A stretch of DNA of 64,000 nt from Candidatus Dormiibacterota bacterium (GTDB taxonomy: Bacteria > Chloroflexota > Dormibacteria > Dormibacterales > Dormibacteraceae): assembly GCA_003169845.1 (NCBI GenBank), contig PNAG01000011.1:360075-424074 (forward strand), given 5' to 3'. The notes below the pieces were generated by a model. That model saw only the letters and a program-made list of their open reading frames with translations. It was not told the origin of the DNA and made no database searches. A program made the position numbers and the translations under genes. Shown piece after piece: positions 33,507 to 42,160 of this stretch (position 1 is its first letter; each line of letters starts with the position of its first letter).

Positions 33507-34601
33507 GTGCCACTGTTGACTAGACCACAGAACCCAACTAGATTCCGGGAAGTGGACCCAAGCAAGCTCACGGGGCTGCGGCAGTCTCTTCAGGGCTTTC
33601 CTCGAATACCTCTCGGTGTCTTCCCGACGCCGATTGACCCTTGCCCCAGGCTATCCGACGCCATCGGCCCTGTCGAAATCTACGTGAAGCGCGACGATTT
33701 GACCGGACTGGCTTTTGGCGGGAACAAAGTTCGCCACCTCGAATACGTATTCGGCGACGCAATCCAGCGTGGAGCGACCGCGATCATCTCAGGCTCCCAT
33801 GCGCATGCCAATCTCCCGCGACAGATCGCTGCTGCCTGTGCCAAGCTGGGAATGCGCCCTTGCATGATTTTGCGTGGCGAGAGGCCGGAGCACCTGTTCG
33901 GAAACCTGCTGATCTATGCCCTCATGGATGGCGAATGTAGGTTCGTTCCAGTTGAGTCGTTCTACAGGGACTTTGATGGTCTTGCGAACGCGTGGGCATC
34001 TGAGCTCGCCGCCACCGGTGAGCGACCCTACATATTCGACGACGCCGACCCAGATTCTGAGGGGCTTGGACTGGCGGCGCTCGGCTACGTCAATGCGGTT
34101 CTGGAACTGGAGAGCCAGTTCGAAGCGCTGAACTGGCGCCCAGACGCCATCTATATGTGCTCTGCCGTCACGTCACAGGCCGGCGTCGCAACGGCGATAA
34201 CGGCCCTCGGGGCTAGTTATCGCCTGGTCGGGGTGTCAGCGCGTAATCCCGGAGCCGCTGCCACGATCACAAAGGTTGCAAACCGTGCGTCAACACTCCT
34301 AGAACTCGATCATCGGTTCACACCAAACGAGATCACGAATCTTTCCGATTACATCGGCAACTATGGGAAGCCAACATCGGAATCAGTGGCTGCCACCAGG
34401 TTGGCCGCGCAGACCGAAGGCATACTGTTCGACCCCGTTTACACAGGAAAAGCGCTGGCCGCGCTCATCGACCATGTCCACCAAGGATTGGTCGTACCCG
34501 GTACCCGAGTGCTCTTCTGGCATACAGGCGGTACGCCACACCTGTTCGATCCTGACGTTGTGCAGGCGATCGAGGAGTCCTCAAGCACTCTCCGACGATA
34601 G
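33507..34601 (+). CDS. ACC deaminase/D-cysteine desulfhydrase-family PLP enzyme
   Basis: 364 aa. FPTPIDPCPRLSDAIG and YVKRDDLTGLAFGGNKVRHL (PLP Lys74) define the family. At the position of the usual S-N-H-x-R-Q substrate loop this protein reads ANLPRQ (101-106), so the catalytic Ser and His are replaced by Ala and Leu while Asn, Arg and Gln remain. A different beta-elimination or deamination substrate is therefore likely. It is in one transcription unit with the dehydrogenase. Confidence 0.85.
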   Translation: MPLLTRPQNPTRFREVDPSKLTGLRQSLQGFPRIPLGVFPTPIDPCPRLSDAIGPVEIYVKRDDLTGLAFGGNKVRHLEYVFGDAIQRGATAIISGSHAHANLPRQIAAACAKLGMRPCMILRGERPEHLFGNLLIYALMDGECRFVPVESFYRDFDGLANAWASELAATGERPYIFDDADPDSEGLGLAALGYVNAVLELESQFEALNWRPDAIYMCSAVTSQAGVATAITALGASYRLVGVSARNPGAAATITKVANRASTLLELDHRFTPNEITNLSDYIGNYGKPTSESVAATRLAAQTEGILFDPVYTGKALAALIDHVHQGLVVPGTRVLFWHTGGTPHLFDPDVVQAIEESSSTLRR

Positions 34602-34658
34602 GAGCGGCATCGGTTTTCGGCGCGCCCCGCGTCTCATCAAACGCTGACTCAGGCTCGC

Positions 34659-36065
34659 TTACTCCAGAACTGGCTTCCGGGTGTACCACCGAGTGACCCG
34701 TTCGTAGGCCTGGCCGACCCGGAAGAGCGTCTTTTCGTCGAACGGACGGCCGATGAGCTGTAAGCCGATTGGCAAGCCGTCTTCGGAAAAACCGCATGGA
34801 ACGCTGATGGCAGGCAATCCGGTGACGCTGGCAGGGTATCCATGGTGGATCAGCGTGGAGAGCGCCCCAGGGACTTTATCGTCGAACCGATTGACTGATA
34901 GCTGGTCAAGTGGGGGCGCGGTTATCGGGATGGTTGGACCGATGAGCGCGTCGAGGCGGTTGACTGTGAACGCTTGGCGAACGGCGTTGCGGATGAGAGT
35001 TCGGACTCGTTGGACCATCACGTAGTGATAACCCGGGACGAGTTCACCAAGCTCGAGCATGCGCCGCGTGCCCGGGTGATAGTCGAGCAGCCTTGAGCGT
35101 AGGCGTTTACGGTGCCACGCCCCCGCGTCCACGAGAGTTGTGACATTCCCGACGGTCGTCGACCATTCGAGCTCAGGGATATTGACGTCGATACGGACGG
35201 CGCCGAGCTCGCTGAGTTTCACAATCGCCGATTCCACGGCTCTCCGCACAGCGTCGGTGACTTGCTCATATAGGAAGTAGCCCGCATCGACGCCGATGCG
35301 CACACCTTTGATGTCACCATTGAGGGCGGCCACGAAGTCGGGCGAAGGGACATCGACGCTTCCGGGATCGAGCGCATCGAATCCACAGATCGCCTGAAAG
35401 AGAAGCGCGCAATCTTCAACAGTTCTGGCCAGAGGCCCAACGTGATCAAGCGACGGGCTCAGCGGTATGACACCGTACCGACTCACCCGACCGTAGGTGG
35501 GTTTCAAACCGACGATACCGTTCACGGCGGCCGGAGTCCTGACTGAGCCGCCCGTATCTGTTCCGATCGACCCAAACAGCGAGCGGGCCGCCACGGCCGC
35601 GCCCGAGCCGGCACTCGATCCGCCCGGATAGCAGTCGAGGCGCCATGGATTGCGCGTGTCGGGGACGTTCTGACCGAACGCGAATTCGTGGGTTACCGTT
35701 TTTCCGACGAGGATCGCCCGGGACTGGCGAAGCTTGTTCACAACAGTCGCGTTATATGTTGGGTGGAAGCCGGCCAGTACCTTTGACCCCGCCTCAGTCG
35801 GCTGGTCATCGGTGTACAGAAGATCCTTCACGCCTACAGGAATGCCGTGGAGAGGCCCGTGCCAGCTGCCCTGCTCGAGTTCTTCATCCGCGGCTCTCGC
35901 ATCGTCGAGTGCACGATCCGCCCGCAACGATGCAAAGGCATGGATCAGCGGCTCCGTTCTTTCGATGCGTGTCAATGTCGCCTCCGCTAGCTCGACCGCG
36001 GAGACGGAACGGTGATGCACCAGTTCGCTGGCTTCTCGAAGAGTCAGGTCGGTGAGCTCATTCAT
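34659..36065 (-). CDS. amidase-signature hydrolase, AtzE-like
   Basis: 468 aa. Amidase-signature triad: Lys80 in GIPVGVKDLL, cis-Ser150 in PGGSSAGSGAAV and nucleophile Ser174 in GTDTGGSVRTPA. Hydrolyses a carboxamide to acid plus ammonia. The start overlaps by 8 nt a small gene encoding a GatC/AtzG-like protein, the arrangement of two-subunit amidases such as AtzE-AtzG of cyanuric acid degradation. It is the last gene of the Opp transporter operon, so its substrate is probably imported by that system. Confidence 0.88.
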   Translation of the reverse strand: MNELTDLTLREASELVHHRSVSAVELAEATLTRIERTEPLIHAFASLRADRALDDARAADEELEQGSWHGPLHGIPVGVKDLLYTDDQPTEAGSKVLAGFHPTYNATVVNKLRQSRAILVGKTVTHEFAFGQNVPDTRNPWRLDCYPGGSSAGSGAAVAARSLFGSIGTDTGGSVRTPAAVNGIVGLKPTYGRVSRYGVIPLSPSLDHVGPLARTVEDCALLFQAICGFDALDPGSVDVPSPDFVAALNGDIKGVRIGVDAGYFLYEQVTDAVRRAVESAIVKLSELGAVRIDVNIPELEWSTTVGNVTTLVDAGAWHRKRLRSRLLDYHPGTRRMLELGELVPGYHYVMVQRVRTLIRNAVRQAFTVNRLDALIGPTIPITAPPLDQLSVNRFDDKVPGALSTLIHHGYPASVTGLPAISVPCGFSEDGLPIGLQLIGRPFDEKTLFRVGQAYERVTRWYTRKPVLE

Positions 36066-36270
36066 CCCATGTCGCTCTGAAGATGATTGGCGACTCGATG
36101 TCCGTCAGATCAAGTTGCTCGAGCGCCGCGATCGACGCAAGATGCTGTTGCATTGCCCTCGACAGAGGGATCAGATCCTCCTCCGGGATGTCGAGCCCGG
36201 CGAACTGGCCAAGCTCTCGTATCGCCTCGGGGCCGGGGGTGTAACCATGCGGACTGGCGGGGGAGCTCAA
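36058..36270 (-). CDS. AtzG/GatC-like small amidase subunit
   Basis: 70 aa. Helical protein EAIRELGQFAGLDIPEEDL ... SRAMQQHLASIAALEQLDL ending in ESPIIFRATWDE, the pattern of AtzG-like and DUF4089 proteins that stabilise amidase partners. The TTG start at 36270 overlaps the oppF stop (TTGA), and its end overlaps the amidase start by 8 nt, so transporter, small subunit and amidase are translationally chained. The frame extends further upstream but those residues are antisense-like and overlap oppF. Confidence 0.7.
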   Translation of the reverse strand: MSSPASPHGYTPGPEAIRELGQFAGLDIPEEDLIPLSRAMQQHLASIAALEQLDLTDIESPIIFRATWDE

Positions 36271-37268
36271 GGCACGATTCCCGCGCCGGCGGTATCTGCA
36301 CCGGCGGGTTGCCCGGGCGCGGCCGGCTCCTCGTGCAGCCAGCACGCGACATGGCGCCCTTGACCCTTTGGCTGCAGGATGGGAATGTCGGTGCGGCAAC
36401 GATCCATCACGAACGGGCAGCGAGGGTGGAAACGGCAACCTGAGGGAGGCTTCGCCGGGTCAGGGGTTTCCCCGGGCAGCCCCGCCGGGAGGTGCCCGGC
36501 ACCGTCGGCGTGCGGGGCGGCATCAATAAGCGCTCGAGTGTAAGGGTGCAGCGGATCGGTCCAGAGAAGTCTCGTCGGTCCCGTCTCGACGACTAGGCCG
36601 AGGTACATGACGGCAGTTCTGTTGGCCACATGGCGGACTATGGCGAGGTCGTGCGAGATGAGGAGCATGCCAACCTGAAGATCCCGGGCCAGGCTCATCA
36701 ACAGGTTGGCGACCTGGGCCTGGATCGACGCGTCCAGTGCCGAGAGCGGCTCGTCGAGAACCATCATGGCGGGTTCGGTGGCCAGTGCACGAGCGATTGC
36801 GATTCGCTGTCTCTGGCCGCCACTGAGCTGGTGCGGAAACCGATCGGCCATACCGGATGGAAGACCCACCCGCCGGAGCAACTCCGCAACACGTGGTCGC
36901 CATTCAGATCGCGGTACGCCCCGGCTGAGAGCGAATGCATCGGCAATCTGCGCGCCCACCTTGCGGCGTGGATTGAGCGACTCGTAAGGGTTTTGGAAGA
37001 CAAGTTGGAGCCGCCGCTCGCGGCGCGGTCGTGCTCGGCGGCCGAGAACGTGCACCGGTTCGCCGTCGAAGGTCACGCTGCCACCAGCGGCGGGAAGCAG
37101 TCCGACAGCAGCCCGCCCCAGCGAGGACTTGCCGCACCCCGTCTCCCCCACCAGGCCGACAATCTCACCTTGGTTGACTGCAAGGCTGACGCCGGCGACG
37201 GCCGGAACGGGGAGGCCGTCCCTGCGACGGTAGACGACCCTTACATCGCGGAGCTCGAGCAGGCTCAT
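36267..37268 (-). CDS. oppF: oligopeptide-type ABC transporter ATP-binding protein F
   Basis: 333 aa. Walker A GETGCGKSSLGRA, signature LSGGQRQRIAIARAL, Walker B MMVLDEPLSALD and the OppF-type C-terminal region with a Cys-containing CRFHPRCPFVMDRC, typical of Opp/Dpp ATPases. Works with oppD to power the importer. It begins 1 nt after oppD. Confidence 0.93.
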   Translation of the reverse strand: MSLLELRDVRVVYRRRDGLPVPAVAGVSLAVNQGEIVGLVGETGCGKSSLGRAAVGLLPAAGGSVTFDGEPVHVLGRRARPRRERRLQLVFQNPYESLNPRRKVGAQIADAFALSRGVPRSEWRPRVAELLRRVGLPSGMADRFPHQLSGGQRQRIAIARALATEPAMMVLDEPLSALDASIQAQVANLLMSLARDLQVGMLLISHDLAIVRHVANRTAVMYLGLVVETGPTRLLWTDPLHPYTRALIDAAPHADGAGHLPAGLPGETPDPAKPPSGCRFHPRCPFVMDRCRTDIPILQPKGQGRHVACWLHEEPAAPGQPAGADTAGAGIVP

Positions 37269-37269
37269 C

Positions 37270-38247
37270 TCAAGGCCGACTCGCGACGAGAGGGTCTACC
37301 GGGCAGGCCATGGCATGGCTCGGGTTCACCTCTATTAGAAGCGGCGCTTCGACGCGACATGTGTCGATGGCGTACCGGCAACGTGGATGGAAGGCACATC
37401 CTGCTGGACGCGAATCGGGACCAGCGGGCTCCCCGGCAATCGGCACCAACGGACGATCGGCTGCTTCGGGATGCGGCAGGGAATCCAGGAGGCCGCGCGT
37501 GTACGGGTGTCGCGACTGCGCAATGACCTCTTCAGTCGGACCGAATTCGACCACCCGCCCTGCGTACATGACGGTTATGGTGTCGGCCAGCGCCGAGAGT
37601 ACGCCGAGGTCGTGCGTGATAAGGATTACGGCGAGGTTCTTCTCCAGGCAGAGGCGGCGCAGAAGGCGAAGGATGCCAGCCTGAACAGTGACGTCGAGTG
37701 CGGTCGTGGGCTCATCCGCAACCAGCAGTTTCGGCTCGCAAGCCAGACCCATGGCGATCTGGATCCGCTGTCGCATACCGCCGCTGAACTGATGCGGGTA
37801 ACCCCGCAAGGCCGCCTCCGGATCCGGAATACGCACTTCCGTGAGCAGTTCGATGGCCCGGCGGCGGGCGTCTTTCTTGCTGAAGCCGAGCTGGTAACGG
37901 ATGTGCTCGGTGAGTTGGAGCTCGATTGTCAACATGGGGTGCAGGGACGACATGGGATCCTGGAACACCATGCCGATGACCCGCCCTCGTGTGCGCCTGC
38001 GCTGAGCCGGCGGCATGGCTAGAAGGTCGTGGCCGTCGAGCTTTGCCGTGCCTTCGACGTTGGCCCCTTCGGGCAATAGCCCTAGCAGGGCCAAGGCCGT
38101 AATTGTCTTGCCACTACCACTTTCCCCCGCCAAGCCGAATACGTGGCCGGCAGCGACGTCGAAGCTGATTCCGTCGACTATCGTCAACGGGCCGTCCGAT
38201 CTATCGAGCCAGACCCGCAAATTGCGCACGCTGAGAAGGCCGGTCAT
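37270..38247 (-). CDS. oppD: oligopeptide-type ABC transporter ATP-binding protein D
   Basis: 325 aa. Walker A GESGSGKTITALALLG, signature FSGGMRQRIQIAMGL, Walker B LLVADEPTTALD, and C-terminal CAFHPRCRYAIDTC, the Cys-rich oligopeptide ABC signature that can bind an iron-sulfur cluster in some homologues. The ATG at 38247 overlaps the oppC stop (ATGA); upstream in-frame codons lie within oppC. Confidence 0.93.
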   Translation of the reverse strand: MTGLLSVRNLRVWLDRSDGPLTIVDGISFDVAAGHVFGLAGESGSGKTITALALLGLLPEGANVEGTAKLDGHDLLAMPPAQRRRTRGRVIGMVFQDPMSSLHPMLTIELQLTEHIRYQLGFSKKDARRRAIELLTEVRIPDPEAALRGYPHQFSGGMRQRIQIAMGLACEPKLLVADEPTTALDVTVQAGILRLLRRLCLEKNLAVILITHDLGVLSALADTITVMYAGRVVEFGPTEEVIAQSRHPYTRGLLDSLPHPEAADRPLVPIAGEPAGPDSRPAGCAFHPRCRYAIDTCRVEAPLLIEVNPSHAMACPVDPLVASRP

Positions 38248-39122
38248 TTTCCCAGCGGCGTGACAGTGGTAGTTGGGTCGAAGGTATCGCGCAGGCTGTC
38301 GCCGATAAGGTTGAAGGCGAGGACGACCGAAACAATGGCGAGGCCGGGGAACATACCCATCCACCAGCTTTCGAAGTGCTGAGCGCCGGTCGACACCATC
38401 GAGCCCCATTCGGCGTCTGGCGGTCGCGCGCCCAAACCCAGAAACGACAGGGCGCTGAGCAGGAGGATCGCATTACCCATGTCTAAAGCCGCCAGGACGG
38501 TCACTGGTCCGGCTACGTTGGGGAGCACCTCGACGGTCAGCGCGCGGGAGGTCGGCGCACCGACCAGTCTGGCCACGGCCACGAAGTCGGACTGCATGGT
38601 CGTCCGAACAAGTCCACGGACCACACGTGCAGGCCCTGGCCATGAAACTACGACCACAGCCAGGACGGCGTGGAACAGGCCGGGGCCGAGCGCGCCCACG
38701 ACGGCCATCGCAAGAAGGATTTGAGGTACCGCGAAAAAGAGGTCGGCGCCGCGCATGATCAGCTCGTCAACCCACCCGCCCAGGTAACCCGCGAGCCCAC
38801 CCAGCGTGCACCCAATGGTGTACGCGAGTCCAACCAAGAGCAACGCCAGAGGAATCGAGACACGCGCGCCCCAAAGCACCCTGGACAAGACATCGCGCCC
38901 AACATCGTCGGTGCCGAAAGGATGCGCCCAGGATGGTGCCTGGTAGAGCGCCGCGGTCGGCGCGAGCGGGTCATGCGGAGCGATTACCGGGGCAAAAAGC
39001 GCCACCAGCAGCCACGCGCCTGCCACGGCGATACCGACGACCGCCAAAGGATTTTGCCACGCCACAGGAGTGCGCCGAAAACCTCGCACGCCAAGGCCCA
39101 CGAGGCGCCCAGCCGCGCTCAC
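38244..39122 (-). CDS. oppC: oligopeptide-type ABC transporter permease C
   Basis: 292 aa. N-terminal OppC domain (PVAWQNPLAVVGIAVAGAWL, APHDPLAPTAALYQAPSWAH) then FGTDDVGRDVLSRVLWGARV and six membrane segments. The EAA loop is SRALTVEVLPNVAGPVTVLA. It forms the membrane channel with oppB. It overlaps neighbours by 4 nt at both ends. Confidence 0.92.
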   Translation of the reverse strand: MSAAGRLVGLGVRGFRRTPVAWQNPLAVVGIAVAGAWLLVALFAPVIAPHDPLAPTAALYQAPSWAHPFGTDDVGRDVLSRVLWGARVSIPLALLLVGLAYTIGCTLGGLAGYLGGWVDELIMRGADLFFAVPQILLAMAVVGALGPGLFHAVLAVVVVSWPGPARVVRGLVRTTMQSDFVAVARLVGAPTSRALTVEVLPNVAGPVTVLAALDMGNAILLLSALSFLGLGARPPDAEWGSMVSTGAQHFESWWMGMFPGLAIVSVVLAFNLIGDSLRDTFDPTTTVTPLGK

Positions 39123-40231
39123 GTTACTTGGAGCCGGGGATCGATGACCCCATGCAGAATGTCCACACTCAAGTTCAGGACGATGTAGACGATCGCAAAA
39201 AACAACATCACGCCCACGATCGACGGAAGGTCAAGAGTCGTCGCGCTGGCGTATGAGTACTGGCCGATTCCCGGCCACGAGAAAATGTTCTCCACCAGCA
39301 CAGTGCCAGTCATAACGTTGCCAAAAGCAAGCCCGACGATTGTGAGCACCGGTGGTCCAGCCGCCCGGAGAACGTGCCTGGGGATGATGATCCACTCGGG
39401 AAGACCTTTGGCGCGGGCCGTGCGCACATAGTCGTTCTTCAGCACTTCCAGCACAGCCGAGCGCGTGAAGCGGGTGAATAGACCGATGTTGAAGGCGGCT
39501 AGCACCGCGGCCGGGAGGACAAGGTGATGCACGGCGTTTGCGAAGATGTCGAGCTGGCCGGCGAGCAGAGAGTCGATCGTAAAGAGACCGGTCACGTGAG
39601 GAGGGGCTGGGTATGCAGCATCGAGCCGACCGCTCCCCGGCACCCAACCGAGCAAGTAGAAGAAGAAGTAAAGGGCAACCAGAGCGAGCCAAAACTGGGG
39701 TGTCGACATTCCAGCAAGCGAGAGCACCCGTAGTACCTGGTCGGTGAGGCGGTTGCGGCGCAGCGCCGCCACCACGCCCAATGTGATGCCTATAGGTAAG
39801 GCGAGGATCATCGAAGTGATCGCCAGCTCTGCAGTTGCGGGGATGGCGGCGGCGAGGTCGTCGCCAACAGGGCGACCGCTTTGCTCTGACACACCCAGGT
39901 CGCCGTGCAGTAGGTGAGCGAGGTAGACCTCATATTGGACCGGTAACGGCTTATCGAGGCCGTACCGCTCGTTGTACAGCCGCACTGCGACGGGGTTCGA
40001 GCCCTGATGGACCCCAAGGTTGGCTGCGGCGACGTCGGCTGGCACGAGATGCGTAAGAACGAAAGCCATGAAGGTGACGCCGAGGCACAAGAAGACGAGG
40101 GCGACCAACCGCCGGGCGACAAAGAAGATCAGCGGATGCTGGGAGCGGCGCCTCGCGAACGCCGCTCCCAAGGACTCACTGTCCGCCGATCGCGGCGAGG
40201 TCGAGCTGCCACTGTGGGTTGTAAGTGACAT
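39119..40231 (-). CDS. oppB: oligopeptide-type ABC transporter permease B
   Basis: 370 aa. After a 35-residue Ser-rich N-terminus the OppB core begins FVARRLVALVFLCLGVTFMA and continues with RYGLDKPLPVQYEVYLAHLL, HGDLGVSEQSGRPV and the EAA loop WIIIPRHVLRAAGPPVLTIV. Six hydrophobic segments. The ATG at 40231 overlaps oppA by 56 nt; a TTG at 40171 after the oppA stop would remove the odd Ser-rich segment and is a plausible alternative. Confidence 0.9.
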   Translation of the reverse strand: MSLTTHSGSSTSPRSADSESLGAAFARRRSQHPLIFFVARRLVALVFLCLGVTFMAFVLTHLVPADVAAANLGVHQGSNPVAVRLYNERYGLDKPLPVQYEVYLAHLLHGDLGVSEQSGRPVGDDLAAAIPATAELAITSMILALPIGITLGVVAALRRNRLTDQVLRVLSLAGMSTPQFWLALVALYFFFYLLGWVPGSGRLDAAYPAPPHVTGLFTIDSLLAGQLDIFANAVHHLVLPAAVLAAFNIGLFTRFTRSAVLEVLKNDYVRTARAKGLPEWIIIPRHVLRAAGPPVLTIVGLAFGNVMTGTVLVENIFSWPGIGQYSYASATTLDLPSIVGVMLFFAIVYIVLNLSVDILHGVIDPRLQVT

Positions 40232-41774
40232 TTGTCAGATCATTTGTAGCGACCACTGCTTGGCCTGGGTGGATCAGAGGGTATATCGGACCCCCCTGGT
40301 TCAACTGGGTCTGAATCTGCTGGAAAAGTTGGCCGCGGGTGGCGATGTCCGCCGTCGTCGACGCTTTGGCGCCGAGGCTCTCAAGCGAAGGATCAGCGCC
40401 TGCGACCCAGCCGGCGCGAATACCGACCAGTTGGCCAGGTAGGAATGGCAAGTAATCGTTGGGGTCGGGATAATCGGGGTTCCACTGCGCCATACCGAGG
40501 TGAAATTTACCGCTGCGGTAGTTGGGAGTGGCTATCGCGGAGGGTTGGCCGTTCAGTGTGACGTTGATGCCGACAGTGCCAAGGTCCGCCTTGATCTTTG
40601 CGGCGAGCGCCTCGGTAAGGCCAGTGCTGCTTGTTATGTAGTCGAGCTCAACACTGGGGTTGGAGATGCCAGAGGACTGCAGTTCACTCTTGGCCTTAGC
40701 TACGTCCTGCTTAACCGCCTGCGACTTGGGGAGCGCACCAAGGAACGCGTCGGGCACCACGCCCACGGCCTGTATGGCCCCGTTGCCGGCCACTGCAGCG
40801 AGACCCTGGTAGTCGATTCCATACCGGACCGCCTGCATGAAGTGTGGATTGGCACACTCAGGTGAGACCTTCGGGTTGGCGTTGCAGAACATGAAAGTCA
40901 GGTTAGGCGAGGTGAAGTTCTTCACCTGCACCTTGCTGTTGCCATTGAGACTGTTTGCCTGGTCACCAGCAAGGCTCAACTCGATCTGATGCGTCGCCTT
41001 CGGAACCTCGAGCAACTCGGTTGCAGCAGCTACGTTGCGGAAAATTACGGTCTTGAAGAAAGGCTTGCTGGACCCCCAGTAGTTCGTGTTGGCCTTCAGA
41101 ACGACCTGGTCGACGCTGACAGAGCTCATTACGTAGGGTCCACTGCCGGCGGAGGTGGTCATGAAGAAGGCTTGGGCTGTATCTGTCTTCGCCGCATCAG
41201 TGGCATCCGTGCCCCCATGTGCCTGCAACAACTTTGAGTTGAGGATCCCGAGAGCCGGGCTGGTGATGATAAATGGGATCGCGGGGTTCGACACTTTCGA
41301 GGTGAGGACGAACGTGTAGTCGTCGGTTGCTTTGGCAGATGCGATCCCGTCGAGCAGAAACGCAGAAACCGCCTGCAGGTTGATGAGGCGGTTAAACGTG
41401 AACTCGACGTCGTGAGCAGTGAGTGGAGTGCCATCTGCGAACTTGACGTCGTTGCGGATCTTGAAGGTGAACACCGTGGCATCAGAATTGGTCGTGTACG
41501 ACTCGGCGATGAGCGGTACGGGGGTCGTGGTGTCGCCGCCCTTGAAGGTCAGCAATGATTCGTAAATCGCACGGAAGAATGGACCGGTATCAAAGCCTTG
41601 ACCGTCGTTGCTTGGATCGACATCAGTGCTCATGACCCATGAATAAGTGTGGTCGACGACCAATGTGGTGGCCACCGAGCTGGAACTGGTTGCATTGCTG
41701 CAAGCAGACAGCGTGAGCAACACCGGGAGTGCCCAACAGGCCAAGCGACGAATATCAAACCGGTGCATCTTCAC
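40176..41774 (-). CDS. oppA: oligopeptide-type substrate-binding lipoprotein
   Basis: 532 aa extracytoplasmic solute-binding protein (SBP_bac_5). A signal peptide with lipobox LLTLSAC is followed by DPSNDGQGFDTGPFFRAIYE, FTFKIRNDVKFADGTPLTAH and the C-terminal NPDYPDPNDYLPFLPG hallmark. The GTG at 41774 is chosen because AGGAGG lies 6 nt upstream, whereas the ATG at 41780 abuts that site. It is the first gene of the transporter-amidase operon; upstream lies a hyuB remnant rather than an intact gene. Confidence 0.92.
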   Translation of the reverse strand: MKMHRFDIRRLACWALPVLLTLSACSNATSSSSVATTLVVDHTYSWVMSTDVDPSNDGQGFDTGPFFRAIYESLLTFKGGDTTTPVPLIAESYTTNSDATVFTFKIRNDVKFADGTPLTAHDVEFTFNRLINLQAVSAFLLDGIASAKATDDYTFVLTSKVSNPAIPFIITSPALGILNSKLLQAHGGTDATDAAKTDTAQAFFMTTSAGSGPYVMSSVSVDQVVLKANTNYWGSSKPFFKTVIFRNVAAATELLEVPKATHQIELSLAGDQANSLNGNSKVQVKNFTSPNLTFMFCNANPKVSPECANPHFMQAVRYGIDYQGLAAVAGNGAIQAVGVVPDAFLGALPKSQAVKQDVAKAKSELQSSGISNPSVELDYITSSTGLTEALAAKIKADLGTVGINVTLNGQPSAIATPNYRSGKFHLGMAQWNPDYPDPNDYLPFLPGQLVGIRAGWVAGADPSLESLGAKASTTADIATRGQLFQQIQTQLNQGGPIYPLIHPGQAVVATNDLTNVTYNPQWQLDLAAIGGQ

Positions 41775-41933
41775 GGACATCCTCCTGCGTGGCGACTTCC
41801 AAAACGTCGATCTTGGAATCGACGCCAAATTGACCGCGTCACCATACATCTCACAAATGGGGATTCCCGAAAGGGTCCGTACTTGCGGATTTGGCAACGC
41901 GCCTTACGAAGCGGCTGCGAATTAAGCCGGGAA
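41775..41933. other. leader region of the opp operon
   Basis: Probably holds the opp promoter; a TATGGT box on the minus strand near 41845 is a candidate -10 but no matching -35 is visible. No gene is seen. Confidence 0.3.
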
Positions 41934-42086
41934 CTAAGGGACTTGGCTCTTGGCATCCAAGAGTCGCTTGCGGAGTTGTCGCGTTGCGGCCGCGTTAACT
42001 TGCAACGTATTCGGATCGATCACGACACCGTATTCACGCTCGGCGTGTGAAACGGGCCGCCTGTCTTGGTCCTCTGACGAGATTGC
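41934..42086 (-). pseudogene. 3' remnant of a second hyuB gene
   Basis: Reads AISSEDQDRRPVSHAEREYG, VVIDPNTLQVNAAATRQLRK and RLLDAKSQVP before TAG, closely matching the C-terminus of the intact HyuB at 44880-46649. A 38-bp tract (42013-42050) is identical to 44970-45007 while flanks differ by about a quarter to a third. An in-frame TAG precedes it. It marks a lost paralogous hyuB copy. Confidence 0.8.
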
Positions 42087-42160
42087 CTACCGACGAGCGC
42101 TCGTCCTTCAGCAAAGGCGCGCAGCTGAGCCTGCGACTGCCGTACGAGAGACGGGTGCGA

